From Colletes latitarsis (taxonomy: Eukaryota; Arthropoda; Insecta; Hymenoptera; Colletidae), in contig NC_135136.1 of assembly GCF_051014445.1 (NCBI RefSeq), positions 29,530,001-29,594,000 of the forward strand: a stretch of 64,000 bases of DNA. The letters run 5' to 3'. The translations under genes were made by a program, and so were the position numbers. The notes beneath the pieces are model-generated. The model was given only the letters and a program-made list of their open reading frames with translations, was not told the origin of the DNA and did not search any database. Positions 36,561 through 49,606 of the stretch are shown in pieces (within the stretch, counting starts at the first letter, position 1; every line of letters starts with the position of its first letter).

Positions 36561-39500
36561 GGTAAACAGGAAGAGATACGATCGAAAGGAAACGCGTAAC
36601 AAGAGGATTCGCCGTCGTTTCGCTGAGTGTATACTTCAACGTGTTCGGGTGAAAGAACTGTGATATAAAGATCAATTAGCTCGAAATCAAAGACGGATAC
36701 ACGTGGATTGTTTATCGTTAGTACGGTTGATCAGCGGAGAAAGTTTCCAGCATTCCGGTAATGCGAATTTTCGATGGGATAACTTAATGTCTTGCGAATC
36801 AAATTGTTTCTTTTCTGTTGTAACTCGAGGTGTTAGGCAGCGAACGCTAAGTATTCTCGTGCTCGATGTACAAGCAGTGAGACTACTATTTCGGTAGACG
36901 GTGATAAGTTAATTAGTATTGATTGTATACTCGACCGGGAGGAGTGATTAGAGGAATGATTTTGCTCGAGACGTTCCTGGATTGTTCTTCAAAGAGTTTT
37001 ACCTTTCGTTCATTTGTCCTTGGAACGAAACGAGTTTACTTGCTAAAGGTTGTTCGAGTTTCATGCGGAAGTCTCGCGTGTGCAGATGTCTTTGATCGGT
37101 GTAGGCGAAGTTGCCGCGACGGATTGAAAGATAGAAGTAGTATAAACGCGGCACCGATCTTTCTTTGTGGTAGAAGATGCAGTATCTCTTTGAACCGTAA
37201 CAAAAGTAACGCTGAAACGGAACTCTCGTTTGAAACAAATTTATGCTGCCCGAAACAACTAAGGAATATCATATTTCTGGACAGTTGAGAGGGTCAATTC
37301 AAATATTAAGTAAATTTGATTCTTATTTGTAAAGCATATAATTAAAAATTTTCAATTTCCGTACATGATCCCTCAATTATTTTCGACTTAGTAATTCAGT
37401 TTCAGTTTGTTTCTCTGAATGCGAATACACTTATTAAAATTGGAGCAGAATTGCTTTTTCTTTCGATTTATTTTCAACATTGGTTTAACTCAACAATCAA
37501 GTTTTTATTTGTGTATTATAAAATATTTTATTCTATAATTCATATCGTAATTTTGATCGATTTAAGATTTAAGAAGACGGAAAGTATTTTCGAATAGTAA
37601 TGAAAGTAAAATTTAAATGAAACTTCGAATGAATTTGTATTATATAAAGAATTGCCAAGTATTACGTTTCTGGAAAATTTACGATATAATTCAAATATCG
37701 AGGATTAAAGAATTCTAAATAAAATTTAATTTGTGCATTGTATAAACTTCAATTGTTTAATGCTGCGTAAGTTCCATTTTAATTTTTTTTCTCGTTGAAA
37801 ATACACTTCTGAAATACTGTAACATAAAAGTCGAAATCGAAATCGAAATTGATTCTCTCCTTTAGGTGCGATTGACCGGCTGAAAACGATGTGAGATTAT
37901 TCAGACGATAACGAAAGCCAAGGAAAAAAGTCTCGTTCGAGAGAAATTGGATTACGGTGCAAGTGTCTTTAGTCTGTGGAAATCTTCTTTTAAAACGGTT
38001 GTTCTTCGTACTTGTAAAGAGTTACGTCATCCGTACTTACATTCCTATTCTGGAAGAACAAAGTAGTCCTTCTTCAAGTTCTTACAACTCTTTTAATAGG
38101 CTCCATTGATTGGCGTTACACATATATCGCCCAAACGAGTTTCTGGGAACACGACAAAACAATTTTGCTCTCTGTGGCATTAAACAGATGAAACACGTAA
38201 GGTTGGATAGGAAGGACGATTTTAACGATTTCAGAAGTATACCATTGCTTAAAAGTTTCAGCGATCCCTCGGGAATTTTCGAGAGTTTGAATTGTTCCTT
38301 GAATGTGAAATTGTTCCACTCGAGACGCGTGAATGTACAATGCAGAGAAGCGTATTAAGCCGGAATTCCGGTGTTTGAACGAAAAAACGATTCTTTATTA
38401 ATAGTATTTTTTACAAAGATTAAGGTATTGAACTTACGTTGTTAACATTTTATGATTATATTCCAACTTGAAGAAGTTACAGCCTTTTGAAGAACACAAT
38501 AGACAGATCGTAAAAATACATCTCTACACTTTAAAACCGTTTTTTTCGGTGCAATTTTTCTTGACACGATGGTGATAAAATTTCGAAAAATAATCATACA
38601 CTTTGCTTGAAACTTTAAATTAACGAACGTCTGTCTAATATCATTGTAATATTGGTTACAATTTACCTATTATTAAGTAAACAATTATTCATTTTTTAGA
38701 CACAATTTGAAGGTTGTCATTTTTTTATTTTTTAAATAATTCTAGTGCCAACGATAATCGCATTTGTATAGATTAAAAATACTTTATTTAGTTTAATTGT
38801 AATTATACACATTTATAGTTTAAATATTTTTAAAAAGTGGTATCAAATTAGAATTTCTTGTAATAATTTGTTTCTAAAATATACGTTCCTGAAAGTAAGT
38901 TGAAAGTGCTTTATTTTGTCATTCAAGAACTCTGTCTTAATTTCAGTTCGGTTCCGTACATAAAAAAGTATTACATTAATCTTTTTTTTTTATTCAATTT
39001 GATAAAACTTTTCCCTGCTTTCATGCTATGAGTTTGTTTAATGCTCTCCTTTTCATTGTTGCACAATGCGCATTCTTCGTTAGGAGGATGTAAAGAAAAA
39101 ACTGTTACTCATAATGAATTCGTGAAACAATGCGTATTTTTTACGAGAATTGAAGCGTTCATCAAATCCATCTTCGTCTATAAAATCCGTGAGATTTAAA
39201 TAAACCATTAATATAAATGTACGGACATTTCTTCGATGACATTACACAATTCTGCATTTATTTTATCGAGTGGGTAGCAATAGTAACTAAATAGTAGAGA
39301 CTCAGTGAGATTTATCTTTTTGTATCTGTTTCTTTCTCAAAAAATGTAACTATGCACATGCAAGATGCAGTTGCACTATTTCTTTAAACGAAACTATGCA
39401 TTCTTTTCTATATAAATCGATTCTTCTTATCATTCTGCGTATAAAAGCATGGAAGCACGTACATCGAATAGCGAAAACTGTTCCAGATATTCCGAAATGA

Positions 39501-40794
39501 AGCACGTTTAAAGTTGCGCTTACGAAATAAAGAATCTGCCTGCTTTTAAATGTTTTATTCAAAAGAATTCGCTTTTCGATATATGTTCTTTAATACATTT
39601 GCACACAGAACGATGAAGAACACAAATTACGCAGAAAGAATGTGGAGTTCCATTTAAAAAAATGATGCAATCGTATCTTGCATCCGCGTCGTTGCATTTC
39701 CGGGAAAAGTGGGGTCATAAAAAGTTAGATCATCTTAAACTCTGGAACTGTTTCTTCTACCATTTTCTTCTTGATTTCTTACCGAAAAAGGAGGCTTGTC
39801 CTAGTTTCTAAAATCGCCCTATTGAAAGAGATACATCAGTTACGTATTTCTAATGGTATAGAGCAGTTCTTCTTAATGTGGTCTTGAACATAGAAATTTT
39901 AAATATTTATTTTCCTTGCATACATCGTGCCTAAAAATATCAACTATCATCTTTTCAATGCTTTGGTAATATGATAGCTGTTAGACTAAAATAAATCTTC
40001 CAATTCAATGTCATGATCTTAATGTCTGGTTCAGAGAAATTACATGCTTTCTTAAGTAAACTGCTAATATAAAAGAGAAGCGTAGAGCTTGACATCTTTG
40101 CAAAATGCTCTGACAATATCGTTTTAAGAAACGAATTTTGCAAACACCTGAAAATCTACAGAACTCTATTGATAATTATTTTTATCTCGATCACATCAAA
40201 GTTGAACATAAATTATAATAACATGAATATAAATTCTATCAAAGATGTACATCTAGCCATAAACTTGTTGAATTTAGGACCAAAAATTTGGTAACATTCA
40301 AATTAAAAGTGTCTTGGAGGAATCCGATGTTCCTTGTAGGTTTATCCTTGTTTTGTAGAGTGATCTATGCAAGTTTTCGTTCTGTTTGGTGCGTTATATC
40401 TAAGGAAGTCAGTATTTTCAACATTAATTTAAAGTTTCCATGAGTATCGTTAGACTACCAAAAGAAATCCGCGGGAAGAAAATGTTAAAACCACTGGTAT
40501 AGAGTATTTATATACAAAGAATTACAGTAAAAGTCGGTCTAAAGATCCATTATAGTACGAGTTGGTTTCATAAATCTGGTCTAAGAAATTTCGTTTACCC
40601 AGGAACCAGGTAATAACTAATGACGATAAAAAAAGTGCCTCAAACTTTCAGAAGGAACATGTAATTTCGGTTGTTCCAAGGATCTTGGGACGAATGTGAC
40701 CCAGTTAGTTATACTAAACGACGCTAAGAAGATTGGAGCGAAGACGTTGATCGATGGAATGTGTCACAAAATTGACATAGTTATTACAAACGTG
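36561..40794. other. AT-rich gap without recognised genes
   Basis: There is no ORF with recognisable domains. GC content falls gradually to about 37300 and is low after that. It is probably intergenic or a first intron. Confidence 0.5.
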
Positions 40795-41069
40795 TATCGC
40801 GCACGCATGAAACCAAACCACGATTTATCGTCCTAATTGCGGTCCTCGTCTTCCTGCCGCGACGGAATCGACGATCGCGCTTCGATTCGCAGCAGTGTGT
40901 GATAATGTGCTCGTCAGTGGGCGATGACAGGTGATAGAGTCGACGTAAAAGTGGACAAAAATCATTTTCTACGCCATTAGATCTCGACGTTATTAGCGAA
41001 ATAACGCGATGCTTTGTCGTCGAGACGCGACCTCTCGTGTCGAAATCGCGTTGACTCGAAAAGAATAGG
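40795..41069 (+). other. CpG-enriched segment ending at a splice donor (candidate 5' UTR exon)
   Basis: GC and CpG rise here (CGACGGAATCGACGATCGCG), and the segment ends AATAGG followed by the donor GTAAGG. It would suit a non-coding exon upstream of the lipase start exon at 45345, with the acceptor at 45061-45062. It is not confirmed. Confidence 0.35.
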
Positions 41070-43513
41070 GTAAGGTTGCCTAAACTGGATTATTTTCGAC
41101 ATTTTCTGAAACTAACATTTTGGCCAACTGAGTCAGTTTTATTCGTTAACTGCTTCTGCATTCATATTACGCAAATATTTTCAACCATAGGATTAACCAA
41201 AAAGTAACGTTGGAATTTTTCGTAAGAAACAGTAGCCATTTAAAAAAAAATATAGGTAACTTCATTGAGCAATGTATTAACTATTCTGATTCACAGTTTT
41301 CTACAATTTCGGTCGTAAAGGGGTTATATTTGTACCTGTCACACTCACTTCCGTGTTCGTCACAATGCTTTTCGATATTAATTCGTCCTTTCTGGATTTT
41401 TTTCTTCCCACCTTTAATTCAGTTTTCAATTCTGATTCCTTTCTTTTTCTTTGGAAACGTTCCAATGTCCGTTTCACTTCTAAAACTACGAATCTTTCGT
41501 TATTTAACTATTCGTTCCATTCTTATCTCTCCTTTTTTCTTATAAGTTTTTGAGGGACTTTGTTATAACCAGCTTAAAAAACTTCTCAACAGTATTGCTG
41601 TTATTTTTAAGTTTCAATGGAGTTTTCCAAAGGACTGCAGCCCCATAATATCTCTTATTCACTTTTGAAATAACATATTACGGCGCTTTTAATTAGATAA
41701 CCTTTACATGCTTTAAAGATTTACAATTATAATTATTCTGCAATTGGTCGGCAATTACCGTGTGATAACACGTAATCGTATTATGACAAGTATAATCAGA
41801 TTACGTTTTGCCCAACTCTGGCAACAAGTTCCTCATACACTTTAATCCACTCGATTAATCTTTCCTCTACGTTTATTCTCCTACCCTGCCACGATCTGTC
41901 ACTGCCATTTCGGTGACAATAAACGAAAACCTTATTCTAGTTTAATCATTTCTCAAAATATCTGATGTAACCTTCGACTCCACATGGAATTTCTCGCCTC
42001 GCATAACGATCGAAGTCCAAATAGCCCATATATGTCAAAAACTCATACCCTGTGCGAAATATCCCTTCATCTCGTCAAAAATTATTTTTCACTTATTTTA
42101 CAAATTGGAATATCGTATTTGTTGCAATAAGTTTTTAAAATAGTATTTCATTTGAAGAATACCGAAAATAGTTAAATGCCTAACCATAACTGTTTTATCT
42201 CGTGTACAACACGGTCAGAATTCGTTTCCGTTCATAATTACAATATCATTCTACTTCTTAACACGACACAAAGATTTTTACACCTACAGTTGTCTTTCAT
42301 ATAAAAGTCTTCACTTTGACGTACCTTGGTATCTACGCAATACAATACACCTTAACTATGAATTTCATGCCAACAACTCCTAGAGCATGAATGGCGAATC
42401 CAATCTCTCCATTCCTGCATTTCACTCCACCAAATTCTCTACTTCCTTCTCATATGCAGCGTCTCACTATTACACTCCCTTACCTACTCGCAATTTGCTT
42501 ACTTCCCACTACACTAGAACCCCGATTATTGCAACCACGATTATTGCACGAGTGCGTCGTTCGAGCAAAGTTGAGGGGGGAAGTAACTGTTGGCAGTAGT
42601 TTATTAATTTTAGCCTTTGAGCTTAGAAATCGCCTTAATTTCATATTTTACTTTCAGTATTTATCTTTTTACTACTCTTATCTTAACCATTTAGTTACGT
42701 TTACTTCCTTGGTGTATAAGTACTCAGCAACTTTAACGCTCCTATCCTATTTCTTCAGTTCTCTAAATTCCTTAGCTAATTTACATTTTTTATGTTATAT
42801 CTAATTTCTAAAACTTCTTTTACGCTTATTTTACTGATAAGGGAAGGACCTACCAAGACTTCAATGAACTTGTTATATAGTTATATGCTATTATACATTA
42901 CTCAGTTTTGTTTATCATAAATTTTGCTTTTCGCCATGAATTTCAGTTTCTATCTATTTTTAGAACGAGTTTCAAAGACGCAGTCGTATTTTCGGTATAA
43001 AAAATATTCCTACAAACCGTTATTTCCTTAATTTTATATTTATCATGGAGGAACAACGACGATTTACATATGATAATAATAAAAATTATGCCTAACCTAG
43101 TGCGGTACTGAAAGACAAGTTCAAGATTCGCGAACAAGCGTGTAGAAAATTAGATTAAAAGAAAGGGATGGTTCAGGATAAAAGTTTCAGTCGAGTATTT
43201 TTTGAAGGAAGTAGTGCAGAGTAGAAGCTCGATTACGACAGGAAATCAAGACTGAAACTTCTGGCGTCTAAGTTCATGCAATAATCGAGATAGCCAATCT
43301 AACGAGAAGAAATCTTCACTTATACGTTTAAACATTACCAGAAACGGAGTCTACCAGCGATATTAAAAGACAATTTTCTATTTTCTATACTTTCTTCTGA
43401 ACAATAAATAAATTAATGTATTAGAAGCGTAGCTTGTGCTTCGAAAATTGTCGATGAAAATTTCGTATTTCCAGTAATAGTTTTCCTGTAAGTCGTTATT
43501 TTTTTCATTATTG
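41070..43513. other. Gap, possible intron sequence
   Basis: There is no supported gene. The ORF pair at 42387-42804 lacks known domains. This stretch would be intron if the candidate exon at 40795-41069 is real. Confidence 0.45.
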
Positions 43514-44999
43514 CAGTAACAAGCAAAACTGAACACACATACGACATTTTAACAAAAATAATTTTTTATTCAATATTTACATGTAGAATACAAAGAAGAC
43601 AAAATTCTTAGTATTATCTAAAATTTTCTGGCTTTTCAAAACAAATTTAACATTTGCGATACCATTATTTCTTTGGTATACTTAATGTTTCGTTCATAAA
43701 CCTTTATCCTTGATAATTGCTTCAATATGTTTAGACGTATTTAATATTACATTTTCGTAATACTCTAGTGTAATGAAATACCATTGTTCTTGCATTCTTT
43801 GTCACAAATCAGTTATCGTTGTTGGGTGAGCACTAGATTTATTTTCTAACTTCATTTTCAAGTATGCCTAGACATTTACGTGTATGCCTAGCTTTTGAGC
43901 AGGCCATTCCATGGTTTGAAATAGTCGAGTTTGCAGCCAATTCTTCACGCTGTTCGCACAATGCCTAGGAGCGTTGTTATGTTGGATTACAACATTGACT
44001 CTGATACTGGCATATTTTCAATTGTTTCTAGTTAATTTTTTTCTAAAATATCTTTATACGTATACTGGTTCATCGTACCTTCTGTTCGATGTAGTGATCC
44101 TACATCATACATAGTAATACACCCCCACACTATAACTGACACACCACCAAATTTCATTGTTTGCTTCACATGAGGCGGTATAAGAGGTTCGTCTTGTTTT
44201 TTCCGACACCAACAACATCCATCCGATGAAATTCGATTGATTTTTGATTCATTGGAAATAATTACTTTTTTCCGTTGCTCCATATTCCAGTTTAAATGTT
44301 TTTTTTTTTAATTCAGACGGGCCTTGACATTCTTTTTTGATAGGGCAGGTTTTTTTTTCTTCTCGATTGCTGTAAAATTGGCTTCTTTTAATGCTCTTCG
44401 AGCTGTCTACTTACTAAATTCCTTTCCAACATCGCTTTTTAATAGCTTTGCAGTCATTGATGCTGTCGTTGCAATTTCTGAAGTAACGTATCTTGTCAAT
44501 CTTCTCTTATTACTTCAAATGTATCTTGACTTCGTTACATTTGCTCCGTATTTTATGTACAACTCCCCGATTAACAGCAAATTTTCTAGCAACCACTTCT
44601 GTTGATAAATTCAATTTTAATTGGAAAATATTATTCTTATATCTTTAGATAATGATTTCATAACGTTATATCGATGCAATTCTATTGCATCAGAGTATGG
44701 CGAAACTGTAGTATTAAGTATATCTAAACGTATTGAAGCAATTATCGATGTTAAAATTTTATGAACGAAATATTAAGTGTACCAAAATCAAAAAACTAGC
44801 GGTGCAAAACCGACTACACGAAACAAAGTGTACGAAGCGAAATAATAATGATATCTCAAATGTTAAATTTGTTTTGAAAAGCCAAAAGATTGTAGATAAT
44901 ACTAACTATTTTGTTACTTTTGTATTCTACATGCAAATATTGAATAAAAAATTATTTTTGTTAAAATGTCGTATGTGTGTTCAGATTTGCTCCTTGCTG
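43514..44999 (-). mobile_element. Tc1-like element with ~140-bp terminal inverted repeats
   Basis: The left end CAGTAACAAGCAAAACTG and the right end (minus strand) CAGCAAGGAGCAAATCTG open inverted repeats about 140 bp long. Both contain GAACACACATACGACATTTT and, at the inner end, GGCTTTTCAAAACAAATTT. Length is about 1486 bp, typical for Tc1-type elements with one transposase gene. CAG at the tip and TA next to the right end fit this superfamily. Confidence 0.9.
43660..44620 (-). pseudogene. Degenerate Tc1-like transposase
   Basis: Read on the minus strand, the frame shows KKPALSKKNVKARLN, then KVIISNESKINRI (normally VIFSDESK), DGCCWCRKK, and GGVSVIVWGCITMYDVG. These are the core blocks of the Tc1 DDE domain. 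Later parts are split by stops and frameshifts, with DYFKPWNGLL standing for the usual WPxxSPDLNP. No complete catalytic triad is readable, so the copy is dead. Confidence 0.88.
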
Positions 45000-45062
45000 T
45001 ATTATACGACGTTGCTGTACTAATCAAAATTTCTTAACGTGGTCGAAATTAGGCAACCTTAG

Positions 45063-45344
45063 CCTATAGCTCGAACGGTTTCCGATAAAGACTGTCCGCG
45101 AGGAGGATGGAGGAGACTCGCGATCGACTGGGCAAGAGTTACGGAAATGCGCGTCTCGGAACGCGACGACGACGACCTCGACGAGGCGAACGGCGTTCAT
45201 GTCGAGTTTCAAAGAGGACCAGGAGCAAGGTCCAAGTTCGCGTTGCCCGGTGATTCGAGGACGAAAGCCAGCGGCTCAAGTCTCCGCCGACTCTGAGCAC
45301 TCTAGACGATTGAATGGATGATAGGGTGAAACACGGTAGAAACG
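45063..45344 (+). promoter_or_regulatory. CpG-rich 5' leader of DAGL first exon 1a
   Basis: This GC- and CpG-rich stretch is immediately upstream of the lipase ATG at 45345. It could be a promoter with 5' UTR, or an exon joined to an upstream leader through the AG at 45061-45062. Confidence 0.5.
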
Positions 45345-45439
45345 ATGCCTGGTATCGTGGTGTTCCGACGCCGGTGGAGCGTCGGCAGCGACGACCTCGT
45401 CGTGCCTGGTGCTTTCCTGTTCATCCTGCATTTGATATG
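45345..45439 (+). CDS. Diacylglycerol lipase (DAGL-alpha / inaE type), first coding exon 1a
   Basis: DAGL is the membrane serine hydrolase that makes 2-arachidonoylglycerol-type monoacylglycerols from diacylglycerol; the fly homologue inaE acts in phototransduction. The exon encodes MPGIVVFRRRWSVGSDD, followed by LVVPGAFLF and ILHLIW. The first 17 residues fit the extreme N-terminus of human DAGLA, and the start of the first membrane segment follows. It ends TG before the donor GTGAGT (phase 2), so the next exon must supply the G of Trp32. The four-helix membrane region and the lipase domain are not in the window and must lie downstream of 64000. The ATG is preceded by a CpG-rich leader. Confidence 0.9.
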
Positions 45440-46109
45440 GTGAGTGAACATCTTGATATTAATATCGGGACTCCCGATCAATCACTTTGACCCGCTAACG
45501 ATCGGCCTGTCCGCACGTTTTCAAGAATTCTCGACGGCAGGATATTTGCGGGCAGTTACACGTAATTATAGCGCCTCCTTGAAATAGGATACGTTCGCGG
45601 ATAATTCCGCGTGACCTACATTTTAGGCATCGGTGGGTTTACATGCGCGTTATATTTTGATTAATTGATAGAGATATATTCTCGTCGCGTGATTTCCGGT
45701 CCTTAATTACCATCGTAAGTTGATAATCGATTCGTGTGGATAGATGTGGATACTAGGATGTACTACGTTGCATCATCTTCGAGCATGTGTCTACGAATCG
45801 TACGATTAATTATTTTACTGTGGAATTAAAAGCGATTACTCGTGACGAGAAATTTCAATTACGATGCTCGAGCATCTTTTATCGCGACACGCCTATGAGT
45901 TCGAGGTTTTGCACCAGTGTTGTTCAAAGTGAGGGGGAGGATGTTTTACGATCTACGAGGGGCGCGAAAGAATATTATTAATGAAGAAAAATGCGAATTA
46001 CTTAAACATATCTTTCTATTAACACTTTCAGTATACATATAGGTTTTAACTACTGCAGGAGTATATTAGAAATAAAATGATAGCTAGATGAATTTTTGAC
46101 ACTCGACAT

Positions 46110-46165
46110 CATGCAACTGTTATATTTAACAATGTTTCATATAACACATAATTTGTGTAGTTGCA
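46110..46165 (+). repeat. Imperfect direct repeat, unit 1
   Basis: This unit contains CATGCAACTGTTATATTTAA and ACACATAATTTGTGTAGTTG. It is matched by 46426-46480 with a few changes, offset 316 bp. Confidence 0.7.
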
Positions 46166-46425
46166 TGTTATAGTACATATATAGTATATTAAAAACTTTT
46201 TTTTTTATGAAACTGATACCACTGGGTGATCAATTTCTTGTTACACGAGGCAAATTTTCCATAAACGAAGCCAATAGTTCAACTTCTACATTTATAATTG
46301 ATGAAGGTTAATACGTTTTTATACCAAATCGATTTTTTGCATAACGAATAAAACATTTCACGTAAAAAATTACGGTTGATCTTTCGATCTCCAAAAAGCC
46401 CTACCTAGGATAAAAATTCACATGT

Positions 46426-46480
46426 CATGCAGTTTATATTTAATGATATTTCTTACAACACACAATTTGTGTAGTCGCAT
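46426..46480 (+). repeat. Imperfect direct repeat, unit 2
   Basis: This unit contains CATGCAGTTTATATTTAATG and ACACACAATTTGTGTAGTCG and is the partner of 46110-46165. The pair suggests a local duplication or remains of a repeated element. Confidence 0.7.
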
Positions 46481-49400
46481 TAAAGAAATAGTTTATGCTC
46501 GCCCTCAATTAAATGATAATACATATTGTATAATCATTCGAAGAAATTCATCTAGCAAGAATCTATGTTTCGACATCAAGGAGGGTATTTTTAACATTTT
46601 ATAATCTATTAAAATAAATAAATTATTTAAATTTACTGCTTTATTTGATCTCACATTAAATACCGCTTAATTGAAACGACTTCAATGCAATTAAAGCCGC
46701 TGGTAATAGCTATTATAATATAAGTGTGTTCTTAGCAATATTACTAAAAGTTCTTTTATATATTTACTATATATTTAATATATATTTTATATTTTTATAT
46801 ATAATTTTATTTTATTATATCTAAAAAAACCTTGTTCCATGAATAATACATAATAAAGGTAATGCTCATTTTAAAATTGTGTAGGTTGCCCATAGTCGTT
46901 CAGTAGGACGTTTCAAGTAGAATATCGTATACCTATAATGTATGCAAAAAGAGTTATTAGGCATCGATGCGGTGGGATTATTATTAGCGATGATCAAAGG
47001 GTAATTTTCGCGTCACACCGCTCGTGTTCGTACATCTTAGCTTCGGAAAATCGTTAACGAACGTGGTAAATGACCCGGGATAGAGGGGTAAGGATAGTAG
47101 AGAAATTGGCGATCGTCCATTTCGTTTTCGTCGTTCTTGTAAACTTGCGTCTCTCGATATGTCGATGCAGCAACATGGCTTCTTCGTATTTCCTTTCACC
47201 CTCAGCAACACGATCGATGAAATTTCAATTAAAACAACTTTCAGCCGTTGTTCATGCTTGTACGTAATTTTACTCGAATGTACAACCAATTTTCTCCCCT
47301 GTCAAGCGTATTGTTCCATGAATTTGCATATGTGCAATAACCAAACTTTATTTCGATAAATTAAAAGTGTGCTTGTCTTTCGGGGATTATCGAATTTCTG
47401 TTAAATACAGGGCGAACGACATAACGGTACCAACCATTTTGGAATCTATCGATATAAGCTTGTTGAACAATTGCTCTAAAGCAGATTAATACAGTTTGTT
47501 TTGACCTTGAATTTTTTGAAAGCTTTTATAGAATGAATTTATTCAATTTTTTCTCTTTTGTGCCTTTATAATAATAAAAAGGAAATACAATATTTTTAAA
47601 AAATTGGTTTGTACTTCGTTATTTTTCACAGCTTTATTTGAAAAATTGTAAAGTAGTATCGTACATGGTCTTACCTAATATAATAAATCGTCGACTTAAA
47701 AAACTGTTGCAAGTTTCAACAGTCACTCTCTTTTTTTCAATTATATTTAACGTTGTCTTAATTGCACCTAAATGACAATAGTTTAATTTTTTAGACTAGT
47801 TTTTTTTAAAGTGGGGGCACGACCCTTATGAAGGAAATACATTATAGTATTAGTATATTTGTTTTGCATGATTTTAAATTTATTATTTATATCAGATCCA
47901 CAAAATTTCCTTTTTTTCTTTAAGTGATATCTCCTAAAAGTTTGTAAACTACTGATTTAGGCAGGTGTGGGGCGTAGCACGAATTAAATATTATTCAGAA
48001 ACATTGTGTCCTTGAAAAATAATATTAACAGATGAATTATGTGACTATCGTTGAAGTATTCTCTTGGATTAGATCCAATTTGTATTTATTCCGAGATTCA
48101 AAGTATTTACTGCAATTTAATATAATATATTTTATCGGAGTTTGTTTATTGCATTCATCAAACATTGGAGGATTTGTTTTGGAAACTAACTATGAATGTG
48201 TGAGTTTGGTGTGGTCGACCTTAATTAATTATTTTGGTTATTAATTATTAATTGGTTATTTAATACTGTTCCTACTTTCTGCGTGAATTTCGTCATTGTT
48301 TCATCTTTATTTATGCTAAAAAATTGTTTGTTTACTTCCAAAGTAAGTTTTTATTTATCGTTTGGAAAAATGTGTTGCATGGTGATATTTACGTTTGAAA
48401 TACAATAAATTTATCTTATTTTGAAATCAATTCCTTTTATCTCAAACATATTTTATAAGTCTGAAGATCTTAGTTATCAATCAATCCTCGTCATTTTGCA
48501 ATTTCCTAGAGTTCATCTCAGTCTGTCATTTACTAGTTTCTTCATTAATTTACGCGTGGTATGTAGTAATTCTATTGAAGGCTAATTTTCAGGATTAGTG
48601 AAGCTTTTGCTAGATCGGCTATCGGTATTACAATAGCAGCATTCCATTGATCGCAGATTATCCCAAATTCCCATATAATGTCGAATAATTTAATAATGTT
48701 GAATAGCATAAGCATATATATTATATTCTGATAAGTGGTAGAATACAAAATTGTATTTTTAATTAGTAATTTTCTGCGAACAGAATATGTAATCAATACG
48801 TTCCTAATCATGATAGCTATCATTGAAGTTCATAGTATGGGATATACATAGATACATATAATTTGATGTATATCTGCCACTTGATATAGTGGTACATATG
48901 TTTTTTTTATAGATAAATAGAAATTTCAAGTAAAAGTACTTGATATTTCCTATTCCATTGTATGTGCTTGTTAAGAAACTGTTAACATCATACACTTAGA
49001 AGCATGAAGGAAATCATTTTTCAATTTAGACATCGTAAATAATTTTTATTTCTTAGTCAGTAAATTCCAATTTCTTTTCTACTCCTTTACTTTACACGAA
49101 GTATTTTCTCCTTGTCTTTTTTTTCTTTTCATAAACTCATATTATAATCTTTCCAATTTACTATTGAAATGGAAACGAATATGAAAACAGAACGTTTAAA
49201 ATACTAATATATTTTAATCGGTTTTAGATCTCACTAGCAATTTTCATCAAATTCATAAAAATATCCAAATTCTATGAATTTTCTTATAAACGGTTTCTAC
49301 TTTGTTAAGTAAAAAAAAAACAAATTTTTTTTTCCATTTTTTAAAAATATACAGTTTATATTTCGTACAAAAATTCGTAAAATTGAGTCATGAGGAAATG

Positions 49401-49606
49401 GAACCCTGGCACAGACTTACACTAACTGTACATAAAACTTAGATGCGTTTTTCATAACAAGAAAACAATAACAAAAGAGAAATATTTAACATTAATGAAA
49501 TTTTCAACCATTATCTTTGTACGCATAACGTTTTGCTTATGTTGTTTCACAACCTATTGTATTTAAATGTCAGTTGCCAAAGTATGGTTGGTAGCCTAAG
49601 AAATAT

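Larger units (their letters stand above)
45440..49606. other. AT-rich intron-like gap
   Basis: There is no supported coding exon. Imperfect direct repeats lie at 46110-46165 and 46426-46480. A moderately GC-rich patch at about 46970-47270 is open on both strands but shows no domain. If exon 1a is spliced to exons past 64000, this is intron. Confidence 0.5.

Noticed and set aside
36000..37288. Several long overlapping ORFs on both strands
   Set aside because: GC-rich DNA has few stop codons; all frames are open and none shows a domain.
42387..42804. 70- and 137-codon overlapping ORFs
   Set aside because: Two different frames are open, composition is low-complexity, and no domain or splice context supports either.
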